From assembly GCA_001179505.1 (NCBI GenBank), contig CDMY01000581.1, positions 232,925 to 296,924 of the forward strand: 64,000 bases of DNA, given 5' to 3'. The position numbers and the translations under genes are program-made. The DNA is from Vitrella brassicaformis (taxonomy: Eukaryota; Sar; Vitrellaceae). The notes beneath the pieces were generated by a model. It made no database searches and was not told the origin of the DNA. It saw only the letters and a list, made by a program, of their open reading frames with translations. Shown in pieces: positions 47,435 to 59,800 of this stretch (its first letter is position 1; each line of letters starts with the position of its first letter).

Positions 47435-49220
47435 ATGACCACCAAAGTCACCTTTATGGTCAGTAAACCATGGGCAAGGCAGGGTCACGGCACGCGACTC
47501 AATCGGCAGCTCAAAAGACGCGGTCTTGGCCCTCGGTGATAGTGTATGTGTGTGTTGCTTGTTTAGGTGCATTGCGACACCTGCTTTGGCGAAAGTGTCA
47601 AGCTGGTCGGCAACCATTCATCCATCGGAGACTGGGATGTAAGCTAAGCGCTCCGCTCCGCTCACAGACAGACAGACAGACACATACATGTCAGTCAGGC
47701 TGGCGATGCGATGCGCGTGCATCTGGCTGTCTGTCTGTCTGTCTGTCTGTCCCTCTGTCTGTGTTGTGTGTGTGCAGCCTGCGAGCGGCATCCCTCTGGC
47801 CACCGATGACGTCCTCTATCCCATTTGGGTGTCAGCTCCAGTAGAGGTACGCCAGGCCAGCCAGACCAGACCGGCTCAATATATCACGCAAATGAACGCA
47901 CTACTTTGGCTTTGTTGTTTCTTCTTTTGCCTGGCCCATTCATTGCTCACGACCCGCAGCTGCCAAGAGATGGATACATCGTAAGCAACACAACGCAGAC
48001 ATGAAGGAGACGGCCAGACACGAACCCATTCTCGACCGCCCCTCTGTGTGTGTGTGTGTGTCACTATCATTAATGCAGGAGTACAAGTACGTCAAGTACG
48101 GTGAGCACCACACGAGGTGGGAGGAGGGCTTCGAGGGCAACCGCAGCCTGCAGGTCCCCACCGACACCTCCTCCCTCGAGGCTCATCTCGCCTCATTCGT
48201 GGTGGTCAACGACGACAAGTTCGACGCCATCCCCATTCGGGCGCGGCACCCGGAGATGATCACCTACGACGCCAAACGGAAGCTGGGGGCCTTTGTGGGG
48301 CGGTGGGGCATCATGAAGGAGAGGTCAGACGCTATCGGACCCCTACTCGAAATCATGGGACTCGACTGGTAAGTGAGTGGCCACATGACATCCACATCAG
48401 ATAGATAGATAGCCTAGCGGTCGGTGTCTTGAGGCCAAGAGCCACACACACACACACACACGGATCCTCCCTTCCCCCTGTGTGTGTGCAGGTTTGTGCG
48501 GAATGCGATAGACAATGCGGAGAGCCTGACGGACACGGTGCGTGTGGTGGGCAGCACATTGGTCAGCAAGCTGTCGACGGCGGTGGGCACACATCGGGAG
48601 GAGATCTACACCAACGGCGACCCTCAAGAGATCGAGGAGATGGGAAAGGCTACCGTCTATCAGGTAAAACCTCGATCGGACGGACGGCACCGATGGATGA
48701 CATTCAGCCAAGAGCTCTGTCTGTCTGTCATGCCTTGCAGGCCAAGAGCCGTGTGGAGGACATTCTGCCGCCCAAGGCGCTGCTGCCCGTTGCGAGCCAC
48801 CACCGGCCAGAGGTGGTCGTGACGACCACCCACCCCCACACGATGTCTCGTGACGCAGACGAGGTGGGGTCGAGGGCGTCTACGTGTGTGGGTGGGGGGC
48901 TGCTGGAGTTCCCCTACAACTTTCGGGTGGTCACCACCAAGCAGTGCTCCATGAAGGGCACCGTGGTGGAGACCCGACAGCTCTGCGAAGAGGAAAAGGG
49001 TCCCGTCATGCACATCAATGTAAGTCAGTGGAGTGACCAAACACACACACACACACACACACATCCACCAGGCAGGCAGGCACACCTCTCTCGCTGAGTG
49101 CATGGTTGTGGTTGTGGTTGTGGTTGTGTGTGCCATCAGTTGAAGTTCACTCGTTTGGGTGACAAGGAGCCCGAATTGGAGCTCGACAGGTACTGGGAGA
49201 GATTGCATGACAATGATTGA
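47435..49220 (+). CDS. CBM20 starch-binding domain protein, 335 aa
   Basis: Eight exons (47435-47458, 47567-47638, 47778-47846, 47960-47980, 48079-48368, 48492-48663, 48741-49019, 49140-49220) total 1,008 nt. The N-terminal 100 residues are a CBM20 domain: VTFMVHCDTCFGESVKLVGN, then SSIGDWDPASGIPL and YIEYKYVKYG, with the conserved Trp and Trp/Tyr sites. The 21-nt exon 4 encodes LPRDGYI within that domain. The remaining 235 residues (for example GRWGIMKERSDAIGPLLEIM and LLEFPYNFRVVTTKQCSMKG) form a domain I do not recognise, perhaps a lipocalin-like barrel. It probably binds storage glucan in the cytosol. There is no targeting signal unless an upstream exon exists. Confidence 0.85.
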
Positions 49221-50488
49221 CTAACCTACGGGTTTTGCGAGCGATCGAGCGATTCGATGGAGTGAGTGAGTGACCACGTGATGGGTGGAAGGGCGAGGGA
49301 GGGAGGGAGTCCTGTTGGGAGTGATTTTTTCCTGCACCTCTTCCTTCCTTCATTCATTCTGGGGCGTCGTGAGCTGAGCTCGTGTTTGGCACTTTTTGCA
49401 GCTTTGGGGCATGGCATAGTACGTGACGTGACGTCCATTGATCGATCGATACACGCAATGCAGAACAGAGAGAAACATGGTTTTGTTTCCACATCCTGTC
49501 TGTCGGTATCGCATCCTCCACTCATCCATCCACTCATCCATCCGTCCATCCTGTCAGTCAGTCCAGGTTTTGCTGCCTTGTCGCCTCCCCTGCTACCTGC
49601 CTGCCTGCCTGCCTGCCTGTGCTGGCTGGCGATACATCACACGAACGCATGTCATTCATGCGTGAGTCACCCACCCACCCACCCACCTGCCACCTACCTA
49701 CCTACCTACCTGCATGAGGCGTGCGTGGTGTGTGTGTGATGGCCAAACCTTTATTTATGCGTCCGTGTCGTGTCGTGTATATTCTTGACGCATCGCATGG
49801 ACAGTCCCGACCAGGCAGTCAGTCAGTGAGTCAGTCGTCATGACCTACCTGCCTACCTACCTTATATCAACCAACCAACCAACCAACCACCGTTTTTCGT
49901 GCTAGCTACAGGCCTTGCTATGCTACTACTCTGTCTACCTGCATTCCAACTTTCTGTCCGTGGGCGTATGTGATGTGATGTGATGTGAGCTGTTTGTTCC
50001 ATAGGATGTGATGTGATGTATGCTGCTGTGGATGTTGATGTCAGGCTATGCTGTATACTGTCTGTCTGTCTGCGCGAGTGCCTGCCGCCCGCCTGCCTGC
50101 CTATATGCTTTGCACTCCCTTTATATATCCCCATTGATTGATTGATGCCTTTGTCGTGTTGTGGACGTCCGTGTGTTGTGTGACGGTTGTGTGTGTGTTT
50201 GTTTTGTGTCTGTCTTGTTTGTTTCCACGTAGGAGCTGACTCAGTCTTATTATTTTCGTGTGCACGCAAAGCGACTGTCACAATGATTACATACAACAAC
50301 ACGGGCCTTCCGCGCGGGTGGCAAGGGACTGACCTTCATAAAGGCAATGCATATTAACCGATGAAGCTCGCATCTGCGACTTACGGTTCGCTATAGGGGG
50401 GGGAAACTGTCATTAAGCGTAACACTCGTCTGTGTGTCCGTGATACTCATACAAATACAGTCCCATCAGCACGCAGAGTCAAACAGGC
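49221..50488. other. Repeat-rich intergenic stretch
   Basis: No gene is seen. Many four-base repeats: (CCTG)n at about 49596-49619, (CACC)n at 49671-49686, (TACC)n at 49694-49710 and 49851-49862, (CCAA)n at 49871-49888. A G8 run lies at about 50396-50403. Confidence 0.5.
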
Positions 50489-50791
50489 TCAAGGGGAGGA
50501 GGGATCAATCCCCGCCCCATCAGCACACCCCAGTCCCGCAAACCCTCCCCTCCCTCCCCCACGCAGACAGAAGCTAGTCGCACGCGCGAGGGCGATAGAC
50601 AAGCGAGAGCGAATCCATCCAGACACATGACTGAACCCCCGACCCTTCCACCCCTCCTTCTCCAACAGCGCATGAGCCATGTGGGCGATGAACACGTTGG
50701 CATCGTGTCCCCACACACACGGTTCGCTATTCATGCGTCGTGATGTTGACGATAGCCAGAGGACTCTCCTCTTCCGTAGCTGAGAGATCAC
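50489..50791 (-). pseudogene. Possible mobile-element ORF remnant
   Basis: A minus-strand frame of about 100 codons without introns, unlike its neighbours. It contains GWIRSRLSIALARATSFCLR followed by GGGRGGFAGLGCADGAGID and ends in TGA at 50489-50491. The Arg/Ser/Ala pattern recalls the C-terminal ends of ORFs on algal mobile elements, from memory only. It overlaps the expected promoter of the giant gene. It could also be chance. Confidence 0.25.
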
Positions 50792-50856
50792 CTGAAGAAA
50801 TCAAAACAACTGGCGTCGTGGCTGCGTTCGTTCATGCCACCCGGAGGGAGGAGGGC

Positions 50857-53800
50857 ATGAGCTCCCCCGCCAAGAGGATCAGCGTGACACTGCGAGGGCA
50901 GGCGGGGCCGCAGAAACAGGTCAGGAAACAGATAGATGACGGCCGCCATCTGTGCCGGACGTCTCTCTCCCATCCCCTGTCTGTTGAGCTGATGCTTGGC
51001 CTGCCTGCCTTGTGTGTGTATACAGGTGGTGACGGCCTCTATCGATGAGCTGAGGGCGAAGCTGTTGGCGAAATTCGGTCTCTCTCACCGGTCCATCCAA
51101 GAGGCGCGGCTGTACGTCGATGAGGTACAGTAAGCGAATACATATGATGAATGAATGTGTCACTCAGTCAGTCAGGGGTGGGTGGATGGATGTGTGTGCG
51201 GGTGTGTTGACACCGTCCCTGTATGTATGTGTATGTGTGTGTGTCTGTAGGATCTGATTGAGGATTGTGATGACTTGGTGGATGGAGATAAGGTGGTCCT
51301 GGACCTCTCGCCACGGAGCTCGGGGGCAGACAGGACCGCTGCCCCGGCACCACCACCAGCACTCCCACCAGCACCCACTCCATCCGCCGCCCCTGGACAG
51401 CAAGCGCGGCCACGAGTGCTTCCGCAGCTCACACAGCAGCCCTTCCAGCAGCAGCCCCAGCAGCCAGCTGGGCCCCAGCAGCAGGAGCGAGGTCGGCAGG
51501 CATCGCAGCAGCGTGTGAGCAACGGCTCTTCTGTCGACCACCAGCACGAGCAGGAGTGCCGCTCTGACGAGCGGTCGGAGGAAGACCGCACATCGCACAC
51601 GAGCGAGGACAGTGAGTTGGGGCGGGCGCTGGCGGAGGTGCAGAGGCTGAGGGATCGGGGCAACGCCGCATTCAACCGAGGCGATGCGGGGCTTGCTGAG
51701 GCTATCGAGGCCTACTCGCTCGCCATCGATAAGGCAAGTGGATGGGTGGTTCGTTCGTGACGAGGGAGGTGATGTATAGGATTGACTGGGCTGCTGTGGT
51801 ATGTGTGTGTGTGTCTGTGTGTGTCTGTGTGTGTATGGGATGGGTGTTCAGCTTAGTATTCGCAGCCCGGTAGGCTATCGGTTGAGATCGCGGTCGGACT
51901 CCTCGTCTGGCGCGCAGCAAATCGCCGCCACAATGGCTCCGCTGTACGGCAACAGGTACGCACAGTGGCACCCACACCAAACCGACAACACACACGCAGC
52001 CTGGAGCCTGGGAGAGTGATGTGTGTGCACAGGGCCTTGATGCACTTCAAGGCAGGTGAGTACGAGAAGACGATCGAGGACGCCAACACGGCTCTGCAGT
52101 TCAAACGTGACTACGCCCCGGTCGGTCGGCGAATAGGCACATGGCCCGCCGCAGATACACACCGCTGTCACTGACTGGCGTGCACTCTCCCCCTCTCTCT
52201 CTCTTTCTCTCTCTCTCTGTCCCCCAGGCGTATTTGCGTCTGTGGGGTGCGTTCGAGAAGCTGGGCCGATTTGGTGAGGCGGCGGAGAGCCTGAGAAAGG
52301 TGCTCGAACTCGAGCCCAGACACAGGACAAACCAGTAGGCGACACACATGGACGGACGGACGCACGGATGCAAATGTGTCCATCATTCGGTGGTCATTCA
52401 CGTTACAGACACCGAGAAACCTTGAATCGCCTGCTGGCGGCGGCTGCCCGCCAGAGTGCCGCAGCACCAGCTGCTGCCGCACCCGCAGCTGCTGCTGCAG
52501 CAGCAGCAGCAGCAGCAGCGCCCAAGGCTCCCCCCGTGGCCACCACGCCTCTCCGCCCCCCTCCCCCTGCAATCATCGCTCGCCACTTTGCCCGGACCAA
52601 CGATGCTCAAAGTGCTTCTCCCACTCCCCCACCAGATCACCGGGCGGCAGGTAATGTCAACGAGGAGGACGGCTGGGTAGTCGTCCCTCACGCAGAGAGC
52701 GAGAGCGGGGCTGGGGGTGCGCCAGGGGCGGGGCCCCCGGGGCAGGCCGGAGGAGTGGCAGCGCGCAAGAACATCATGAAGAAGCTCAAGAAAATTGACG
52801 AGTACAAGAAAGCCATAGCGCGAGGTATCTCATGTAGCCAGACAGCCAACCAAGGAAGCCGAAGCTCGCGTTCCGTCCGTCGAGGGTGGTGAAAGTGCCC
52901 CTGTCCGTGTGTCTGTCTGAGCCTGTGTGCAGGTGATGTGTTGCAGGCGGCCCAGCGGCAGTTGGTAGAGCGCGAGCCTCAGTTGCGCGAGCAGCTCGAG
53001 AGACTCAGGGAGGCGGGCGGTGGCGGCAGTGCTGGTGGGAGTGCTGCTGCTGCTGCTGCTGCTGCTAGTGGTGGTGGTGGTCACGAGACCGCTACGACCA
53101 CAGCAGCAGCAGCAGCAGCAGCCGCAGCAGCCGCAGCGGGTGTGTCTGGCGGGCCCTCTCGCGCGTCCTTCTCTGCGTGGACGGAGGCCCTCAATGACAC
53201 TGCCCAGCCAACCGTCGTGCTCAACTGTGCCAACTTAGGTACCTACCCACACACTCAGTGGGAGGCCACTGACTCAACAAACAGTCACCACGCGCGTGTC
53301 GTGTCGTCGTGTGTTGTGTGTCTCCAGGTCACACCTACGCCCAGGTTGTGTGTTCAGCGGGTCGTGACGAGCTGCGGCGTTTCGAGATGATGCGGCGGAT
53401 GGGTCGCGGTAGTGGGGGCGTTGGTCTGTATGGCGAGCAGGAGGGCATGGGGCTGCGTGCCCGGCCCATGCGCACCCATTTCTCGTGGGACGGCATCCGA
53501 GCGGCTGTCAAGTATTACGAGGCGAGGGGCGTCAAGGTGGTGGGCATCGTCACCCAATCTGTTGTCTCACGTCATCCGGTACGTGAGGGGTGAGAATGGA
53601 TGTATGGACGGAGGATGGGATGGATGCGTTGAATGAATGCGCCCTTGGTGCTGGTGTGTGTGTGCTGGTGTGTGTGTCTCAAGATACCAAGCGACTTGGC
53701 TGACATCATCACGCAGTCGCCAAGTCGTGACGAGGCGAGGGACATCGACGATCTGTTCACCATCAAGACCGGTAGGTAGGGAGAATGATCTGATCACACA

Positions 53801-56800
53801 GCGCACCGCACACCCGTTCGTATCCCTCCTGCATTTGCTGTGCTGTTTGTGTGGTGTTGACTGATTCGTTTGACATGGCATGAACACCCCCCCAGCGATG
53901 CAGCTGAATGCCCAGTACGTCGACAACGACAACTACCGCGACTGGCTGTCAAGGGCTGAGGCCGACGTCAAGGACTTCCTGCGCCGGACCAAGCTCACAC
54001 ACCACGTCTGCTACATCTTCACTAACCCAGATGGCAACTACGTGCCGGACAAAGAACCACTCACGGTGCGTCTGCCACCGAGCATAATTCTAAGACACGT
54101 GGCTGTCAACCATTCAATCGCCCGTATGTGTATGTGTGTGTATTGGCTCACAGATAGCGTCCACCCCTCCCCCGCCCATCGTGAGCATCCTGGCTGCGTC
54201 CGAGTACGCCATCAACACCAACTCGCCCCCCCGCCCCTCGCCAGCACCATCACCCACCACCACACCATCCACACCGTCACAGCAGCAGCCGCCGAGCACC
54301 CCCGCTGCCACACCAGCGGCCCGGCGACGGGTGCAGCTCAGATTGCAGCCACTCTGGTCAGTCTGCAAAGGGAAGGCAAGGCGCGTCAGGAGTGTGACAC
54401 ATACATGTGTGTGTGTGATGTCTCGCGCGTGTAGGTCGCCCAACCAGTTGCCTCGTTCGTTTGAGAGCCCTTTGGAGGGGTGGCAGATCGAGCACTTGCA
54501 TCCGATGACGGTTGAGGTCGAGTTGGGCAAGAGCGTCGCAGAGGCCACCAAGGACATGACTCAACAGCTCCTTGCCAGATGCAGCCTGGTCAGCCCCCTA
54601 CCACTGCAGATGTCACCGTGCCTGTCTGTCTGTCTGTCTGTGTCTCCATCCATCCATCCTGACTTCTGGCAGGTTTGTGAGCATTTGCGCCCCGACTTCG
54701 CGTCCAAGTTGTCGCTGCATCTGTTTTCGGGCGAGGGTTACGCCATCTCGGCGCGACTCAACTCTCTGTCCCTCGAAGCGCTGCGGGCCCGCAACAACGA
54801 GGTCATGTTCGCGCTGCTCACTCTCGCCTCCGCCGCACCGTTCGTCGACCTTGCCCTCCAGGGCGGCACGGAGGGACCGGTCAACGGCAGAGACGGCTTC
54901 TGTGCACAGGGGTTCGCACATACGCACTCACTCATGGGACGGAACGCCCGCTGATATGATGCGTATGTGTGAGTGTGTGTGTTCAGGTATGAGGGCGGCC
55001 TGTTCCCCCCCTGGATGGCTCGTCGGTCGGGGTCAGGTTGGCGGAGCAGCCACGTGAGTGAGCGGAGCCTCGCCATCTTCTGTTCGACGCTCAAGGTGGT
55101 TGCCCGGACCATCAAGGGGTCGTTCAAGCGGCCCCTCCTGGCCACCGTCCGCCGACTCACCCAGTGGAGCCCACTGGTGCACGCACTCAACCAGCTCTTC
55201 TCGCAGGAGACCAACCTCACCGTGGGGCAGAAGGTGCGCCAGATAACTAACAGAGAGAAGAGAGGCAGCCACACACACGTATGCATACGTCCATGTGGCC
55301 GGTTGTGCGTGGCTGATTGTTCAGGCGATCATACTGCAGGGGATGGTCTTCATTTTCGCGCAACTGTGGGCGGCGGTATCGCAGACAATGAGCAAGGGGC
55401 CCGCCGCATCTTCCTCGTCTGCATCGTCCTCCTCCAGCCCTTCTCCCGCCGACGCGTCAAGCTGTTCACTCGACGCCCTGCTCGAGATGTCGCCCTACTT
55501 CTGGTACGTACGTGATCCTTGACGGGCCCGTCAATCCATCCATCCATCCATCCATGTGCGTGTGTATGTGAACAGGGCGTACCTGCTGCTGGAGGCCGTG
55601 TTGGAGGACAGCGAGGCCAAGTGCGCAGGCTGCGACGCCAAGCTGGGCACCGACTTCTTCTTCCGCATCGTCCAGGCCGCCCCCCACAAGCCCGCCAGAC
55701 CCGATGGCGACGACACTGCTGACGGCAACGACAAGAGGGCGGGGACAGGCGGCAAGGGCGGCGGCAAGAAGGGCGGCGGCAAGAAGGGCAAGAAGGGCGC
55801 AGGCAAGAAGCCCAACAGGAAGCGCCGTGTGGCCGACGATGACACCGACGTCTTCGACGCGCCGGACGACTGCGAGCCCGACGACGGGGATGCGGAGGAG
55901 GGGCAGGGTGGTGATGGGGCCGCTGACGAGACGGCCATTCCGCACTCTCTGTCGCTTGATCTGCGGTGCGGTCAGTGCAAGAGCGCCTGGGATGAGCTAG
56001 AGTGTCACGAGGCGCAGGAGAGGGAGAACAACACCTCGAAGCGCAAAAAACGCAAAAACCACCAGCAGGACGTGGCCAGGGACAGCCTAGGAGAGGTTGT
56101 CAAGGATGAGTTGGGACCGTTCCAGCAGGTAAGTAACTAAGCATGCCGATCCATCCATCGTTCGTATGGATACTGATCGGCATCCATGACATGTGCGTGT
56201 GTGTATGCGTGTGCAGATTCGCCGTTTCCCGTGGGGCACGCCCGAGCAGGTTGAGTCGTTCGCCAGCATCGACTTCAGCAAGTACATGGAGCAGAAGGTA
56301 AGGTACACACGACAGACATGCCATCCGTCCCTAAGCGAGCCACTGCGCTGACCGCTCTGTGCGCCTAATTCCCATTCCTGCAGGTGGTGCCGTCAGCAGA
56401 CTTTCTGGCCAATTACGCTGATCGCGATTGCCCCATCTGTGAGGAGAAGTGCAACCCCCCCGTGGAGCTCAACTGCAACTGTCGGGATGGGAGGGGCATC
56501 CGTGGCGTCATCTGCCTCAGCTGCGTATGTAACATCGGCATCAGGATGTGCCCCTTCTGCGCCACTGACCTTGGCCCGCTTGACTACAAGGAGGTACGTA
56601 CACCACGTAGTGTAATCCTGTACACCGCAGACCGAACAACACACACACAACACTTGCGTTATGGATCTCACTTCATGACCTTGTTGGCCCCCTCGAGCAG
56701 GTCGTGTCCACCCTGCACACGCGCGCCAACGCGTACCACGAGGTCCTCAAGGCCAGGCACCCTGGAGAGGTACGTACGCATCTGTCTGCACACACATGCA

Positions 56801-59800
56801 CATGACACACTCATACATGACATGACATGCACGTGTGTGGTGTGTGGTTGCAACATGCATGGCTCATCAGGACGAGTGTTTGGTGTGGAAGCCGTCCATC
56901 AGGATGTCGCCCAAGCAGGCCGACCTGCTGCGGATCGCCCAGCCGCCGCGCGTCATGCTGACGGCGGCGCAGTTGCTGGGCCCGGCCGACAGCAAGCGCT
57001 ACGCCGGCAGCCTCATCGATGGCGTCCACGTCGACATGGCCCTCGGACAGCCATTCGGCTACCGAACTGATGGTGGGTGGCCTCACAGAGAGCAGGCCTC
57101 GATGGTGATTGTTGGGGGATTGGGGGTGGGGTGCATTGATTGTCTTGCGTGCGCTTCAGGGGAGAAGAGGGCGCGGCTGTGTTGGTTCCCCCCTCTCGAT
57201 TTGAAGGACCCATCGCTGGACGGCACCGTGCTCACCTTCAATGCCAGCGGACAGACGTACGGCGTGAGAGCACAACACACATGCGCACATACGCAGAAAG
57301 GGATGGATGGATGGGTTGTGCAGGGTGACGTTTGAGTCCAAGGGCAAGGACCCCGGCATCGGCACTGGCGCAGTCGTGCTCTTTGACCCCATCCAGGGCG
57401 GGACGGACGTCTGTGACGGTAACCAACACACACACACACACACACATGGCAGCCAACCGCTCAACACACGCGTCTGTCTCCTTGTTGTTTGTATGCAGCT
57501 GACAAGATCGCCCAGCAGCTCAACGCCTCGTTCCCCAACGGCGACCCCCAGCCGCTGCCCCCCTGCGCCCGCCACGCACAGACCCTCAAGCCCGTCCCCC
57601 CTCCCAAACCCACACAGACGGGCGCACCGCTCGATGGCGCACCCAGCACCACCACCCGCCCCACAGCCGCAGCTAAGAGCAAACAGAAGAAACCCAAGGC
57701 CAAGGGGGCTGCTGCAGCCGCAGCATCAGCTGCCGACGCTGGTGCTAGTGCGGCGGCCGGAGCAGCAGCGGCAGCTTCGGTGGGCGGTGCTGGTGACATG
57801 GTGGACGAGGAGGAGCTGGACCTGGACGTGCAGGACGCCCTCGAGGAGTCACTACACCTGGCCAGGCAGCACCGGGGCGGCGACGGCGAAGGCGATGGAG
57901 CGTCGTCCGAGAGCGGAGATGAGGAGTCGGAGAGTGAGTCACCGGAGGGTGCGAGTGCAAGTGCGGATGAGGAGGCCTTAGCTGAGCGCATGGACCGCTA
58001 TCTCGAGGAGAGGAACCGTGTCCTCAACAGGGGCACGCGCGCAAGGGGTGAGGGGGCTGGCGGGGCGGCTGGGGGCGAGTGGCTGCGCACACGCAAGGTC
58101 GAGGAGGCTGTCGTCGTGCTGCTCGACGTCTCAGGTAACCACAAACCCCACACTCCCTGGCTCACCACCCATGCATCCATCAGTGTATGTATCTCCGTCC
58201 ATCCCTTCAGAGTCGATGACTGACCGAGCCTTCCCGTCTCACTATGGCGCCCCTCCGGCGGACAGGACCCCCGAGTGGGACCCATCCGCCCCACAGGGCT
58301 TCCTCTCCTTCTTCCCGGAGACCTGGAGCGAGAATGACATCTTCCGTCTGTTCCAGGCGCAGATGGGCTCCAACATCATCCGCCCTCGCGGCATCCGCAT
58401 CCTCAGACACAGAGAGACAGGCATCTCCAAGCGACAGGTACGGTGTCTGTCGGTGTGAGGGGTGGTGGGTGGCCCATTTGTGTATGCCTGTGGGGCCGAC
58501 TGGCCGGCCAATTAACAGGCATTTGTTGATTTTGTGGATGTGGCTTCGGCCAATGCGGCCTTGACGAAGCTGGATGGCTTCCTGGTTACGAGCGAGACGC
58601 CCTCAGTGCGCATCAAGCTTCGGAAGGCCGAGGCGGGGCCAAGGGGGCGGGACAGGTGAGGCAAGAGAGAATATTGCGCCGACACATGATGGATGGATGG
58701 ATGGATGCATCGACACATGAGCGGATGGCGTGTGCCTGTCTGTCCGTTAAATCAGGTCGTTCCTGTCTCGGCTGGATACGGTCAAGCAGCTGTTCAACTG
58801 TTTTGCGAATCGTGTGGAGGCATGTGAGCAGCCGAACACAGCACAGCCATCGAACCAACCAAGACGCCACTGGCTTGTTGGTCCTGATGAAGCACTCACT
58901 TACCCTGCTGGCTGATGCAGACGACTGCCGGCTGAGCATTGGTTTGGTGGCCTTTGGCGACAACGTGGTCATCTCACAGCCACTCACATCCGCCGTAGAA
59001 GGTAACTCAATGAGCCACTGAATTAGTGAGCACAAGGACCCCCCCACACTCATCGCTGTCTCGGCCTCAGACTTCAAGGTGTCCTTAGACGAGGCGACGG
59101 CCGAGGGTCAGACGCGGCTCTACGACGCCATCGACGTGGCTACCAACATGCTGGTCGAGTACTGCAACCGTGTCGAGGGTGTGACGGATGACACTGACGA
59201 TGAGGAGACCGAGGAGCCTTCAACCAGCGAGCCCGGCACGGACGGCACGCAGCGGTCCCTGTCGTCCATCGGGTCGCCGGAAGCCCAGCCAATGCCATTC
59301 TCGGCCGCTCACTCCGGAAGGGGTGGTGGACGGGGCGCCGGCAGGTACACACACATCCATCCACACATGCACAGACAGACAGACAGACAGACACAAACGT
59401 GGTGCTGTGCTGTGCTGTCGTGACATGTATGTATGTCAGAGGGCTGTATCACTTGATGTCAAGGACGCTCGGCCCCCCATCCCCCCTCCTTCCCTCGTCT
59501 TGCCCACTAGCTCCACCACCACACGCGGCAAACCCAAGCCATCGTCAGCCAAACAGCAGCAGCCACAGCCCACGGTCAGTGCAGGAATGCCCGAGGGTCG
59601 CATTCGCCGTCGCATCCTGGCATTGGCCGATGGGGAGGACACCGTCAGCCAGAGGACGGCAGTCGACGTGCTGAAGAGGCTGCATAGCAACCCGTGTCGT
59701 GCTGGACGCCGTACTCGTCGGCGCCTTCCCGCCTGCCCAAGTTGCCCCCAAAACACGGTGAGGGAGAGAGAGAGAGAGAGAGAGGCACGCAGGCGATCGA

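Noticed and set aside
54066-54153. Splitting the giant gene into two genes near the Pro-rich linker
   Set aside because: Donor and acceptor phases agree across this and all neighbouring introns, there is no stop, and introns stay short, so no gene boundary is supported.
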